Translations under genes and position numbers: made by a program
Part shown: piece by piece, positions 21,791-33,502 of the stretch
How the letters are laid out: every line of letters begins with the position of its first letter
Position numbering within the stretch: the first letter of the stretch is position 1
NCBI GenBank assembly: GCA_903813345.2
Contig: CAIIXF020000004.1
Location: 21,858,477-21,922,476, forward strand
DNA from: Owenia fusiformis
Taxonomy: Eukaryota > Annelida > Polychaeta > Sabellida > Oweniidae
Length of the DNA: 64,000 bases
Direction: 5' to 3'
Notes under the pieces: model-generated
The model's input: the letters and a program-made list of their open reading frames with translations, nothing else
Databases searched by the model: none
What the model was told of the DNA's origin: nothing

Positions 21791-24700
21791 CTATTCATCA
21801 AGAGTCAGGTCCTTAATGCGCTGTTTTCTTTCCCTTTGTTCCTTTTTCACTGCCAAATCATTAATATATGGCAATCGTCTTGTCTTCTTTATGATTTTTA
21901 CCAAACTCTCTTCAAAAACACATAATTTGACAGTCTTTGATGGGACTTTTGGACAGAGTTCATCACACGAGCTTTCATCACTATCTGCTCTTTTCTCTAC
22001 AAGAACTTCAATGCCCTTTTTGTTCAAGCGTTTATCAACTACATCTCGTATTAAGGGATCTCGTTTTAGACGGTTTGTAACTTGCAGAAAGGATTTTTTG
22101 AAGATATGAAGCTGTAGTGCCAAATTCACGATTTTGGAGCACCAGCGTCGACAGTCTCGTTCTCCATCCACTTCATCATTTAGACTGTTTGGATTATGGG
22201 TGACATGTTCAATATAAGCTTCAGGATCACTAGGTTTCTGTTCATCACCTACTTTGGTGAGATCAGGTGTATCTAAAGAACTCTCTTTTGTGTCAATAGA
22301 TCTTTCATTAAGGTCACTTGATTTCTCAATAATATCATTTGATTCTGTATCAATGTCAATAGATCTTTTTTCCTCACCTTCTTCAAGTTTCTTATTGACC
22401 AAACCAAGTTTTTCAAGTTTTTTAAGTCTTTTATTGACAACCCTATCAATGTATGGGACTCTCATTAGGGATCTATCTAAGACAACCACTTCATTACTGA
22501 ACTCGCAGAATTTGACCGCGACACCTGGAGCTTTATTGCATAAATCCAAACAATTCTGTTCTCTATCTGTTGGTGCCCTTTTTTGGAGTTCAAGTTCTCG
22601 TTTGACAGAATGCATTACATCTAAATCTATGTTGAACTGAAAACTAGGATGACTCAAGATGGCTCGTTTTCTTTTCTCTTCTGGGCTTGCAAGTCTTGCT
22701 TTGTAACGTGCCAGTTTTTTCTGAACGATTGTGCTAATCTCTGGTTCACTTTTGAATTTGGTAAGTTGGTTACCAAATGTGGTGTTGAATTCAATCATCT
22801 TTTTGTAGACACTGTACATTTTACTACAGGTCCTTTTACACTGATCAATTCTTGGATCTCTGGTTGAAGGCAGCACTGTTGTTGTTGTTGGTACTGTTGT
22901 GCTAGTAATTGTAGAAGTAGGTACTTTTGTACTAGGTTCAGGTGTTGAAGGCACTATGGTACTTGGCTCAGGCGTTGAAGGCACTATTGTACTTGGTTCA
23001 GGTGTTGAAGGCACTATTGTACTTGGCTCAGGTGATGAAGGAACAATTGTACTTGGTTCAGGTGTTGAAGGAACTATTGTACTTGGTGCAGGTGTTGAAG
23101 GCACTATTGTACTAGGTGCAGGTGTTGAAGGAACAATTGTACTAGGTTCAGGTGTTGAGGGAACTATTGTACTAGGTGCAGGTGTTGAAGGAACAATTGT
23201 ACTAGGTCCAGGTGTTGATGGAACTATTGTACTTTGTGCAGGTGTTGAAGGCACTATTGTACTGGGCTCAGGTGTTGAAGGAACAAGTGTACTTGGTTCT
23301 TTTGTTGATGGAACTATTGTACTTGGTGCATGTGTTGAAGGAACAATTGTACTAGGTTCAGGTGTTGAAGGAACAATTGTACTTGGTGCAGGTGTTGAAG
23401 GAACTAATGTACTCGGTACAGGTGTTGAAGGCACTAGTGTACTAGGTTCAGGTGTTGAGGGAACTATTGTACTTGGTGCAGGTGTTGAAGGCACTAATGT
23501 ACTCGGTACAGGTGTTGAAGGCACTAGTGTACTAGGTTCAGGTGTTGAAGGAACTATTGTACTAGGTTCAGGTGTTGAAGGAATAGGTGTACTTGGTTCT
23601 TTTGTTGATGGAACAATTGTACTTGGTGCATGTGTTGAAGGAACAATTGTACTAGGTTCAGGTGTTGAAGGAACAATTGTACTTGGTGCAGGTGTTGAAG
23701 GAACTAATGTACTTGGTACAGGTGTTGAAGGCACTATTGTACTAGGTTCAGGTGTTGAGGGAACTATTGTACTTGGTTCACGTGTTGAAGGAACTATCGT
23801 ACTTTGTTCAGGTGTTGAAGGAACTATTGTACTAGGTTTAGCTGTTGATGGAACAATTGTACTTGGTTGGGGTGGTGTTGAAGGAACAATTGTACTAGGT
23901 TCAGGTGTTGAAGGAACTATTGTACTTGGTGCAGGTGTTGAAGGCACAATTGTACTTGGTGCAGGTGTAGAAGGAACAATTGTACTTGGTTCTTTTGTTG
24001 ATGGAACTATTGTACTTGGTGCAGGTGTTGAAGGTACTATTGTACTTGGTGCAGGTGTTGAAGGCACAATTGTACTTGGTGCAGGTGTAGAAGGAACAAT
24101 TGTACTTGGTTCTTTTGTTGATGGAACTATTGTACTTGGTACAGGTGTTGAAGGCACTATTGTACTTGGTTCAGGTGTTGAAGGAACAATTGTACTTGGT
24201 TGAGGTGGTGTTGAAGGAACAATTGTACTAGGTTCAAGTGTTGAAGGCACTATTGTGCTTGCTGCAGGTGTTGAAGGCACTATTGTACTAGGTTCAGGTG
24301 TTGATGGCACTATTGTACTTGGTACAGGTGTTGGAGGAAGAATTGTACTAGGTTCAGGTGTTGATGGAACTATTGTACTTTGTGCAGGAGTTGAGGGCAC
24401 TATTGTACTAGGTCCAGGTGTTGAAGGAATAATTGTACTAGGTTCAGGGGTTGAAGGAACTATTGTACTTGGTGCAGGTGTTGAAGGAACTATTGTACTT
24501 GGTGCAGGTGTTGAAGGAACAATTGTACTTGGAGCAAGTGTTGAAGGAACAATTGTACTAGGTTCTTGGGTTGAAGGAACTATTGTACTTGGTGCTGGTG
24601 TTGAAGGCACTATTGTACTAGGTTTAGGTGTTGATGGCACTATTGAACTTGGTGTAGGTGTTGAAGGAACAATTGTACTTGGTGCAGGTGTTGAAGGCAC

Positions 24701-27700
24701 TATAGTACTTGGTGCAGGTGTTGAAGGAACTATTGTACTTGGTGCAGGTGTTGAAGGAACAATTGAACTTGGTGCAGGTGTTGAAGGAACAATTGTACTT
24801 GGGGCAGGTGTTGAAGGAACAATTGTACTAGATTCTGGGGTTGAAGGAACTATTGTACTTGGTGCAGGTGTTGAAGGCACTATTGTACTAGGTTTAGGTG
24901 TTGATGGCACTATTGTACTTGGTGCAGGTGTTGAAGGCACTATTGTACTTGGTGCAGGTGTTGAAGGCACTATTGTACTTGGTGCAAGTGTTGAAGGAAC
25001 TAATGTACTAGGTTCAGGTGTTGATGGCACTATTGTACTTGGTACAGGTGTTGAAGGAACAATTGTACTTGGTTCAGGTGTTGATGGAACTATTGTACTT
25101 TGTGCAGGAGTTGAGGGCACTATTGTACTGGGCTCAGGTGTTGAAGGAATAATTGTACTAGGTTCAGGGGTTGAAGGAACTATTGTACTTGGTGCAGGTG
25201 TTGAAGGAACAATTGTACTTGGTGAAGGTGTTGAAGGAACAATCGTACTTGGTGCAGGTGTTGAAGGAACAATTGTACTAGGTTTTGGGGTTGAAGGAAC
25301 TATTGTACTTGGTGCAGGTGTTGAAGGCACTATTGTACTTGGTACAGGTGTTGATGGCACTATTGTACTTGGTGTAGGTGTTGAAGGAACAATTGTACTT
25401 GGTGCAGGTGTTGAAGGCACTATTGTACTTGGTGCATGTGTTGAAGGCACTATTGTACTTGGTGCAAGTGTTGAAGGAACAATTGTACTTGGTGCAGGTG
25501 TTGAAGGAACAATTGTACTTGGTGCAGGTGTTGAAGGAACAATTGTACTTGGTGCAGGTGTTGAAGGAATAATTGTACTCGGTGCAGGTGTTGATGGAAC
25601 AATTGTACTAGGTTCAGGGGTTGAAGGAACTATTGTGCTTGCTGCAAGTGTTGAAGGCACTATTGTACTTGGTACAAGTGTTGAAGGAACAATTGTACTA
25701 GGTTCAGGTGTTGAAGGAACAATTGTACTTGGTGCAGGTGTTGAAGGAACAATTGTACTTGGTGCAAGTGTTGAAGGAACAATTGTACTTGGTACAGGTG
25801 TCGAAGGAACTATTGTACTTGGTGCAAGTGTTGAAGGAACAATTGTACTTGGTTGAGGTGGTGTTGAAGGAACAATTGTACTTGGTGCAGGTGTTGAAGG
25901 AACAATTGTACTAGATTCAGCTGTTGATGGAACAATTGTACTTGGTGCATGTGTTGAAGGAACAATTGTACTAGGTTCAGCTGTTGAAGGAACTATTGTA
26001 CTTGGGGCAAGTGTTGAGGGAACAATTGTACTTGGTGCAAGTGTTGAAGGAACAATTGTACTGGGTTCAGCTGTTGAAGGAACTATTGTACTTGGTGCAA
26101 GTGTTGAAGGAACAATTGTACTTGGTTCAGGTGTTGAAGGAACAATTGTACTAGGTTCAGCTGTTGAAGGAACTATTGTACTTGGTGCAGGTGTCGAAGG
26201 CACTATTGTACTTGGTGCAGGTGTTGATGGAACTATTGTACTAGGTTCAGGGGTTGAAGGAACTACTGTACTTGGTTCAGGGGTGGAAGGAACTATTGTA
26301 CTTGGTGCAGGTGTTGAAGGGACAATTGTACTTGGTGCAGGAGTTGATGGAACAATTGAACTTGGTGCAGGTGTAGAAGGAACAATTGTACTTGGTTCTT
26401 TTGTTGATGGAACTATTGTACTTGGTGCAGGTGTTGAAGGTACTATTGTACTTGGTGCAGGTGTTGAAGGCACAATTGTACTTGGTGCAGGTGTAGAAGG
26501 AACAATTGTACTTGGTTCTTTTGTTGATGGAACTATTGTACTTGGTACAGGTGTTGAAGGCACTATTGTACTTGGTTCAGGTGTTGAAGGAACAATTGTA
26601 CTTGGTTGAGGTGGTGTTGAAGGAACAATTGTACTAGGTACAAGTGTTGAAGGCACTATTGTGCTTGCTGCAGGTGTTGAAGGCACTATTGTACTAGGTT
26701 CAGGTGTTGATGGCACTATTGTACTTGGTACAGGTGTTGGAGGAAGAATTGTACTAGGTTCAGGTGTTGATGGAACTATTGTACTTTGTGCAGGAGTTGA
26801 GGGCACTATTGTACTAGGTCCAGGTGTTGAAGGAATAATTGTACTAGGTTCAGGGGTTGAAGGAACTATTGTACTTGGTGCAGGTGTTGAAGGAACTATT
26901 GTACTTGGTGCAGGTGTTGAAGGAACAATTGTACTTGGTACAGGAGTTGAAGGAACAATTGTACTTGGTTCAGGGGTTGAAGGAACTATTGTACTTGGTA
27001 CTGGTGTTGAAGGCACTATTGTACTTGGTCCAGGTGTTGAAGGAACTATTGTACTTGGTGCAAGTGTTGAAGGAACAATTGTACTTGGTACTGGTGTTGA
27101 AGGAACTATTGTACTTGGTGCTGGTGTTGAAGGAACTATTGTACTTGGTGCTGGTGTTGAAGGAACTATTGTACTTGGTACAGGTGTTGAAGGCACTATT
27201 GTACTTGGTTCAGGTGTTGAAGGAACTATTGTACTTGGTACAAGTGTTGAAGGGACTATTGTTGATCCTGGTCCAGGTGTTGAAGGAACTATTGTACTTG
27301 GTGCTGGTGTTGAAGGCACTATTGTACTTGGTGCTGGTCTTGAAGGCACTATTGTACTTGGTGCTGGTGTTGAAGGAACTATTGTTGTACCTGGTCCAGG
27401 TTTTGAAGGAACTATTGTACTTGGGGCAGGTGTTGAAGGAACAATTGTACTAGATTCTGGGGTTGAAGGAACTATTGTACTTGGTGCAGGTGTTGAAGGC
27501 ACTATTGTACTTGGTGCTGGTGTTGAAGGCACTATTGTACTTGGTGCTGGTCTTGATGACAATTGTGTGCTGGGCTGAGGTGACTTTGATTGGACCTTTG
27601 TACTAGGATTACCTGGAGTTGATGATGTCTTTGAGGTTTGTTGACCTGGTGTTGTTTTTTCATAAACAGAAGTGGCATCTGTGTCAAAATTAGGTTGTCC

Positions 27701-28345
27701 ACTGACTGGTGTTGTGAAACCTTCTCTTTTTATTGTGGCGAATGAGCTTCCCCGACTTGCTCTTGTAGGGACCACTGTACTAGGTTGTCCATTGACTGGT
27801 GTTGTGAAACCTTCTCTTATTATTGTGGCGAATGAGCTTCCCTGACTTGCTCTTGTATTGACCACTGTAATAGGTGGTATTATTGTGGCTACTTTTGTAC
27901 TAGGTGTACCTTTTTCATATGTTGTCGAAGGATAATTTGTTGAGGGTTCCATTGTACTAGACACAATTTCATCACCTCGAATTGTTGAAGGTACCATTGT
28001 ACTAGACACAATTTCTTCACCTCTAATTGTTGAGGGTACCATTGTACTAGACACAATTTCATCACCTGTTGTTATGGGTTCCTTTGTTGTAGGCTGACCA
28101 TTCGTACTTGTTTGAACTGCTGTGGAAGGCTTGATTGAGCTTGGCCATCCTGGTGTTGTAGGTGGTTTGGCACTAGTTTGACTTGCTGTTGAAGGATTGG
28201 CAGAGCTGGGCCATCCTGGTGTTGATGGTGCTAGTGTAGTAAAGGAGAACGGTGTTGTCCATGGTACCCAAGTTGTTTTTGTCTGACTTGTGATGGGTCC
28301 AATACAGAGGACCAAGATTAACACACTAGAACTGACACATTTCAT
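21791..28345 (-). CDS. Secreted mucin-like protein, copy 3 (long 30-bp array)
   Basis: A product of 2184 residues starting MKCVSSSVLILVLC. An in-frame ATG 48 bases upstream lies in the intron-like sequence before the TTCATCTCATTTCAG-type acceptor, so I chose the start homologous to the other copies. The N-terminus lacks most 35-residue WxPW units and instead has three GDEIVSSTMVPSTIR repeats. Only two 30-residue FATIxREGF units remain (27705-27880). The PST domain is almost wholly a 10-residue array, PSTIVPSTPA/E/V (about 22920-27560), roughly twice the length of the others. The C-terminal four-module region is conserved, with a shorter linker after module 2. Like its siblings it is probably exported and heavily O-glycosylated; its function is not known. 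The frame is intact over 6.5 kb. Confidence 0.85.
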   Translation of the reverse strand: MKCVSSSVLILVLCIGPITSQTKTTWVPWTTPFSFTTLAPSTPGWPSSANPSTASQTSAKPPTTPGWPSSIKPSTAVQTSTNGQPTTKEPITTGDEIVSSTMVPSTIRGEEIVSSTMVPSTIRGDEIVSSTMEPSTNYPSTTYEKGTPSTKVATIIPPITVVNTRASQGSSFATIIREGFTTPVNGQPSTVVPTRASRGSSFATIKREGFTTPVSGQPNFDTDATSVYEKTTPGQQTSKTSSTPGNPSTKVQSKSPQPSTQLSSRPAPSTIVPSTPAPSTIVPSTPAPSTIVPSTPESSTIVPSTPAPSTIVPSKPGPGTTIVPSTPAPSTIVPSRPAPSTIVPSTPAPSTIVPSTPGPGSTIVPSTLVPSTIVPSTPEPSTIVPSTPVPSTIVPSTPAPSTIVPSTPAPSTIVPSTPVPSTIVPSTLAPSTIVPSTPGPSTIVPSTPVPSTIVPSTPEPSTIVPSTPVPSTIVPSTPAPSTIVPSTPAPSTIVPSTPEPSTIIPSTPGPSTIVPSTPAQSTIVPSTPEPSTILPPTPVPSTIVPSTPEPSTIVPSTPAASTIVPSTLVPSTIVPSTPPQPSTIVPSTPEPSTIVPSTPVPSTIVPSTKEPSTIVPSTPAPSTIVPSTPAPSTIVPSTPAPSTIVPSTKEPSTIVPSTPAPSSIVPSTPAPSTIVPSTPAPSTIVPSTPEPSTVVPSTPEPSTIVPSTPAPSTIVPSTPAPSTIVPSTAEPSTIVPSTPEPSTIVPSTLAPSTIVPSTAEPSTIVPSTLAPSTIVPSTLAPSTIVPSTAEPSTIVPSTHAPSTIVPSTAESSTIVPSTPAPSTIVPSTPPQPSTIVPSTLAPSTIVPSTPVPSTIVPSTLAPSTIVPSTPAPSTIVPSTPEPSTIVPSTLVPSTIVPSTLAASTIVPSTPEPSTIVPSTPAPSTIIPSTPAPSTIVPSTPAPSTIVPSTPAPSTIVPSTLAPSTIVPSTHAPSTIVPSTPAPSTIVPSTPTPSTIVPSTPVPSTIVPSTPAPSTIVPSTPKPSTIVPSTPAPSTIVPSTPSPSTIVPSTPAPSTIVPSTPEPSTIIPSTPEPSTIVPSTPAQSTIVPSTPEPSTIVPSTPVPSTIVPSTPEPSTLVPSTLAPSTIVPSTPAPSTIVPSTPAPSTIVPSTPKPSTIVPSTPAPSTIVPSTPESSTIVPSTPAPSTIVPSTPAPSSIVPSTPAPSTIVPSTPAPSTIVPSTPAPSTIVPSTPTPSSIVPSTPKPSTIVPSTPAPSTIVPSTQEPSTIVPSTLAPSTIVPSTPAPSTIVPSTPAPSTIVPSTPEPSTIIPSTPGPSTIVPSTPAQSTIVPSTPEPSTILPPTPVPSTIVPSTPEPSTIVPSTPAASTIVPSTLEPSTIVPSTPPQPSTIVPSTPEPSTIVPSTPVPSTIVPSTKEPSTIVPSTPAPSTIVPSTPAPSTIVPSTPAPSTIVPSTKEPSTIVPSTPAPSTIVPSTPAPSTIVPSTPEPSTIVPSTPPQPSTIVPSTAKPSTIVPSTPEQSTIVPSTREPSTIVPSTPEPSTIVPSTPVPSTLVPSTPAPSTIVPSTPEPSTIVPSTHAPSTIVPSTKEPSTPIPSTPEPSTIVPSTPEPSTLVPSTPVPSTLVPSTPAPSTIVPSTPEPSTLVPSTPVPSTLVPSTPAPSTIVPSTPEPSTIVPSTHAPSTIVPSTKEPSTLVPSTPEPSTIVPSTPAQSTIVPSTPGPSTIVPSTPAPSTIVPSTPEPSTIVPSTPAPSTIVPSTPAPSTIVPSTPEPSTIVPSSPEPSTIVPSTPEPSTIVPSTPEPSTIVPSTPEPSTKVPTSTITSTTVPTTTTVLPSTRDPRIDQCKRTCSKMYSVYKKMIEFNTTFGNQLTKFKSEPEISTIVQKKLARYKARLASPEEKRKRAILSHPSFQFNIDLDVMHSVKRELELQKRAPTDREQNCLDLCNKAPGVAVKFCEFSNEVVVLDRSLMRVPYIDRVVNKRLKKLEKLGLVNKKLEEGEEKRSIDIDTESNDIIEKSSDLNERSIDTKESSLDTPDLTKVGDEQKPSDPEAYIEHVTHNPNSLNDEVDGERDCRRWCSKIVNLALQLHIFKKSFLQVTNRLKRDPLIRDVVDKRLNKKGIEVLVEKRADSDESSCDELCPKVPSKTVKLCVFEESLVKIIKKTRRLPYINDLAVKKEQRERKQRIKDLTLDE
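22920..27560 (-). repeat. 30-bp coding minisatellite of mucin copy 3
   Basis: About 150 units encode PSTIVPSTPx. A few 33-bp units (PPQ or GPG insertions) interrupt it. Blocks of units are repeated within the array: 23965-24480 resembles 26371-26886 at a 2406-bp offset. Shorter blocks near 23280-23400 and 23580-23700 repeat at a 300-bp offset. The antisense strand is also open for long stretches because of unit composition. Confidence 0.9.
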
Positions 28346-28459
28346 CTGAAATGAGAAAAGTGTAATTAAAAAAAAATATAAATTCATCCTCAAGCCTTAT
28401 TGTAAATGAAATAAATTTTTCAGGTAATGATGCAATTCAAGTGTTTAATTTCATATATA

Positions 28460-29706
28460 CGAGGGTTGTCCCAGAAGTAATGCACTATATGCTCTAACTT
28501 TCTTTAATATTCTTCAATTCAGCTGAAATTTTGTGTAGATAACAACTTAAGTTTTATCTATTACATCCTGAAGTTTCAGCATCCAACATTAATATTAAGT
28601 CTTTATATGGTTGCTATAACAACATGGGGGTAGGGGTGGGCGGGGCAGGTACCAATTTTTCTAATTATGAAAAGATCTTAAGTGTTATTTTATTTATATT
28701 TCTTTCCTCTAAATGGTCAAAATGTTTGGGAAATTTATTCAGCATGATGTAAACCAAGTACGAATAATGACATTTAACACTGTGATGTCATAATACCACA
28801 TTTCAATAGTCACGAATTCAAATACAGTCACGGTCAAGAAATTGCAAAAATGGCTGCAATTCTCACCTGATAACAGAAGGCCTTGCGTTTGGTGGCCTAA
28901 TTCCATACTTCACTTGGACTCACAGCCACGCAAAACAATGCTACCATGAAGAAAGTATATAAGGAGTTCTATGTAAGTTCATCTCTCTGGTTAATATATC
29001 AGAAACAAGTCAAATTCTTTACTTCAGAGAATATTTTTAATTTATTGAGACTTTCGACTAATATCCCTTAGTCTTTTTCAAAATATAACAGCATGTATAC
29101 ATTTAAAAATATTCTCTGAAGTAAAGAATTTGACTTGTTTCTGATATATAAGGAGTATATACCAGATAGAACTTCAATTATGGGGTGGCAGAAGAGATGT
29201 AAAAGAGACGATTTGACCCTGTATGACAACTCCAAACATGGGAGGCAAAAACTCCACAAGTCACAGTGGAAGAAATTGCCGAGGGAGTTTGACCTGACAG
29301 GCATCAAAAGTACATACTATGCAAAGGGCAATATTTTGAGAAAATGTGAAATGGGACACTGTGCAATATACATCCATTAAATCTAGGATGTGCTCATAGT
29401 AATTTAGTATCTTAAAATGTATTTTTGAGCATACTTCTTATAGCTACACCAAATGGTATTTGTTGATTGATTATTTCATATTTTCAATTTTTTATTTCTT
29501 TTGACGTGACTGTATAACCTGCCCCGCCCTACCCAAACTCACCAACTTGATTTTATTATAACATCAATATAGTTTTATCAGTCAACATGAAAGTTTGTAG
29601 AATAATCAAAATGTCTCTAAGGAACATTTACTGAAAATTTCATGGAAAAATATCAATTATTGATAAAGTTAGAGCATATAGTGCATTACTTCTGGGACAA
29701 CCCTCG
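28460..29706. mobile_element. Mariner-like element, 1247 bp, decayed
   Basis: Terminal inverted repeats start CGAGGGTTGTCCCAGAAGTA on both strands and extend about 42 bp. They are flanked by TA on each side (28458-28459 and 29707-29708), as expected for the Tc1/mariner superfamily. A plus-strand remnant at about 29165-29250 translates to GWQKRCKRDDLTLYDNSKHG, resembling the second helix-turn-helix and GRPR-like stretch of mariner transposases. No full transposase remains. It sits in the probable first intron of mucin copy 3. Confidence 0.8.
28968..29156. mobile_element. Hairpin insertion inside the mariner-like element
   Basis: A 189-bp insertion flanked by TATATAAGGAGT (28956-28967 and 29145-29156), a 12-bp duplication. 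It contains inverted arms of about 48 bp (near 28993-29040 and 29100-29147) around a centre with GACTTTCGACTAATATCCC. It interrupts the relic transposase frame, so it is younger than the mariner element. Confidence 0.6.
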
Positions 29707-32094
29707 TATAGTTTATCTGATGAACATACATATAAAAAAATATTGAATTTTTTTTTATTATTATTATTATTTTTTTTTATTGAAGTGACACCTATTGTAC
29801 AAAATAGCCAGCCCAAACTGGGCTTATGAGACACATTAAACATTTAATTATTAAATATATGCGATTCTTTCTCATATTAAAAATACAGCTCAAATAGTTT
29901 GCAAATTTTTTAACAATACTCTTAGTTTTAAATATATTTATAAATGATTCAATATTTGGTGTTAAAATGAAAGTCTCTCTCCTCCATTTTGATAAATCCG
30001 TTCCAAAGGCGTAATATTTCGAGTTTGCGTGTGTAATTTTTTGGTAGTCGACCCTGTATCACCATACATCACAGGTATAGAACAAAATTCATGGACTCCC
30101 AAATAAGCCCTTATAGATTACTCAAACAATTTGTATAGTTTTATTTTTTTTATTTTGTATGTCCTTTTGCATGTGTTCAAAACCCAATCATAGGTTGATC
30201 AAAATTAAATTTTTTACCATCTATATCAAAAGTCTTTCTGAACCGAGTACAATAGTTTTACTCAAAATATTACATATATAACATAGAATATACCTAAAAT
30301 GTGATGTTAAATTACTTAAGATTACCACACTGAGCAAAATCAGGCTACTCTTGGGCAAAAGTCTTGATACTACAAAATGCTGATTATGAGCAATCTGAAT
30401 ACATTACAGAATTTACAAATGATCCAGTGTTCATGACAGTTGTATATTTCATAATATAAAGATGTCACTGAAAACTGTGTACTAGTACTAGCAATGCAAA
30501 AGTCCCTACACTTGGGTCTTATAACAATGTTGCATTACTATTCGGTGTTATGTTATATTTCCTTAATTCTTACCCCTTACCTGCCCAATCACATCAATTA
30601 GTATAATGTTGAGACTAATGTGTTAATTTGATTTTCTCGTGGGTTTATCTTCTCGATATGTGTGATGTAATTTTGGTATTTATTCAAATGAATCTATCAT
30701 ATTTCCATTTTATTGCAGTAATTCTGAATCATAATGCATCGACATGATATATTAATGTGGTATTGCTTATTGTTATGACATATTTCTGAATTCCTCAAAT
30801 AATTTTGGGCAAAAAAGGCTTTAGCATAGTATAACATGGTTTAGGGCTTTTAGTAAAATGTATGTAGACATTCAGAGTATATATTTGCATAATTTTACAG
30901 AGCAACCTGATTTTGGTCAGTTTGTCAATTTAAAAGTTTCAGTTGAGATTGTTATATTATACTAGCTTGTTTCATTGTTACAAACATCTGCAATAGTGGA
31001 TGGAACCACCTTTTTTACTTTTTACTTTGATTTAAAAGTTATCATAATTTTGTTTGGGATGATATTATTGATATACATAATATGGAATCTTGTTATTGAT
31101 TATCCAAGGGGGGGGTTGTTCAAGGAGAACGGGCAAACCCTTTTCCCTGGCCAAGTATTATCTCAAAATCATGCAGTTTTTCGCCATTTTGATCAGTTTT
31201 GCTTGGTTTTGGGCAAAAATTGTCTGATGTGAGCTTTCCCCTGGAATTTTTTAGAAAGTGAACCCCCCGGCAAGTATTTTTGTTTGAAAAATGTTATCCA
31301 ATGTTGACCAATTTTATCTGCTTTTTTCACCAACTTAATGAAAAGTTTTTTTTTCAAAACATTGGGAATCTTGAATAAAAATTAAATGTTCGGTTTACCT
31401 CATAAAATGATGTTCCCTGGGATGAGTATATATATAGAAGTGTGTAATATGTTTAGTATGCCATCTTTCTGAAAAGCCCAAGAGTTCTGACTTCTTACAC
31501 TAGAAATGATTTGGTTTTGAGGTTATATGACAAAAATGACATCCTTATTTTAATGAATTTTGACAATCACTCATCTCTAAATTCAGTAACTTAATTTCCT
31601 GATGAGATACTAGGTTTTTTTCCTATTCTTTTTTATAATTTATTTCAAGATTTAGAATATAATAGAATATAATAGAATAAAATAATTAGGAGGCCCCATC
31701 GGGGGGCCTCCTATAGATTTTATTTAATTAAAAAAATTAATTACATGAAAAAAACATCCCAATTACAGTACTTTACTTTTTTCTACAAGGTAATAATATT
31801 TGAATGTTCATGTAAGATTTATTTCAACATTTCACAATTGATATCCTTTAGAACTACATGTATATGCTTTAAATCTAAATTCTAAACAAATTTAAATTTG
31901 AATAATAAACAACAGTGATAATTCAAAAATAATTTAACATTAATAATGAATTTCTAATACTGGCAATATTTAATTAGACTAATATTATTAACAATATTTT
32001 TAGAGTATGTTGTTATTAAATGAAGAAGTGATTAAAACTACTAATCTATGCGCATGGATGACATAGTTATAAAAAATGACAAACCTTTTACTGT
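29707..32094. other. Non-coding insertion between copy 3 and its 5' exon
   Basis: This stretch is absent from the equivalent spacers of copies 1 and 2. It includes poly-T (29745-29780) and a diverged GTAGCC-type foldback fragment at about 31100-31290. A TAGAA-like microsatellite at 31650-31690 is next to an AGGAGGCCCC/GGGGCCTCCT hairpin (31692-31716). No gene is seen. Confidence 0.5.
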
Positions 32095-32156
32095 CTTTAT
32101 CGCTTCATGCTCTGCGAATGATCCGCAAACTGCACCAGCGTCTCCCAAACCTGCAT
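32095..32156 (-). other. Probable 5' exon with short upstream ORF, mucin copy 3
   Basis: Homologous to 5701-5768. The minus-strand short frame (MQVWETLVQFADHSQSMKR) ends in its own TAA before the candidate donor AAAAG/GTTTGT. A TATAAAAAA stretch (complement of 32268-32276) lies about 115 bp upstream, a possible core promoter. The implied intron to the mucin ATG at 28345 is about 3.75 kb, enlarged by transposons. Confidence 0.35.
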
Positions 32157-33211
32157 CTGATCTCGGATGAACTATGACAACACTTTAAACTAAATTTAAA
32201 CAATTTAATTGTCAAACTGAAAATGCTCTTACAAAAAACATTATCGCTCTTGGCTTCTGTCTCATTTTTTATAAACACAGTAGTGTGTAATGAAATTGAA
32301 AATATTCAAATTGAATTTGTCTGTAAATTGTAAATTTATGTAATACTAAGATAATTGGGATAAATGAGAACAGAGAGGAATTGAGTGAAATTTTATGTTA
32401 AGTACTAGATTCTTTGAAGTGTATCAATTCATTATTTTGACAATACTAATGTATGTTTACTTGACAAGATCTCATTTGAATATGTAGATTTTAAAATTTG
32501 ACAATATTGTTTATGTTTGAATTGTTTCTTAATGTTCACTAATTTATCAGTATGGTTTGTAAATCATTAAATTTGAATTGAGAGATTGATTTGTAATTAA
32601 TACACAAAAGTTAAAAAACAGAAATCTTAATGACGATCGAGAGTCACATTAATTTATAAATCAATACATGTAACTGTTGAAATAGAGTAAAACTTGTGTA
32701 GGTACATCCTCCTAAGCAGGTGTCCATAATCCGTACCTCCTTCTTCCCCCTGCTATTACCAATTTGGAAGTGCCCGATTTAACTGAATTACCTGATATAA
32801 TTAATCTTAAATGGTAACTGCTTATCGCAGGGGGTAAAAAGAAAGAATATATTCTGGATTTTGAAGCCCTGTGATCGGAGGATGGTGTAAGTAGAAGATT
32901 TTGGATAACATTCAAAAGTTACTTACAACTTTCTTACAGAGGTTCATTTAACATTGAGTCAATTTGTCATGTGACTTTTAAAAGTGTTCAGCTTTCTGAA
33001 GTTTTCTATAACAAAAGTGTTCCACTTAACACATTTTACTGTAGTTAATTATTTTAACTCCTTTGTAATACTTTTCCATGATAAATGTTGTCCTTTGTGC
33101 AATGTTTGAGTGCTAATGTATACCTAATTATATCACCACTAAAAAAATGGTGAAATATTGTTATGGTCTCTATTTTTTGTGACGGCATGCTGAAATGTGT
33201 AATAACTGATA

Positions 33212-33502
33212 TTATTATATCACTATCTAGCTAGCGAAAGTATGATTGGTCAAAACCGGGTCACATGTCGTGGGATATCTGGCGATATTCAATGGCAATG
33301 TTAATCAGATAAGACAACCGTGAGATATCTAGCGATATCCCACGCTCCCGGGAATTTTCAAAGAATTTGTTTTCGTTCAGTGTAAATAATTTAGTTCAGT
33401 GTAAGTCAAAATGGCAGATGAACCGAGTAGATTCAATGTATTTCAATGTTAACCTATGACTTAATAATATTAGGGATGTTTAACTAGACAGTGATATAAT
33501 AA
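33212..33502. mobile_element. Inverted-repeat element, about 290 bp
   Basis: The left end TTATTATATCACTATCTAG and the right end CTAGACAGTGATATAATAAAA form imperfect terminal inverted repeats. No coding sequence is seen. It interrupts sequence paralogous to the upstream spacers of mucin copies 1 and 2. Confidence 0.5.

Noticed and set aside
22899-27578. Long plus-strand frames encoding VEGTIVLGAG-type repeats, antisense to mucin copy 3
   Set aside because: They mirror the 30-bp array, lack a signal, domain or stable start, and break wherever a 33-bp unit changes phase.
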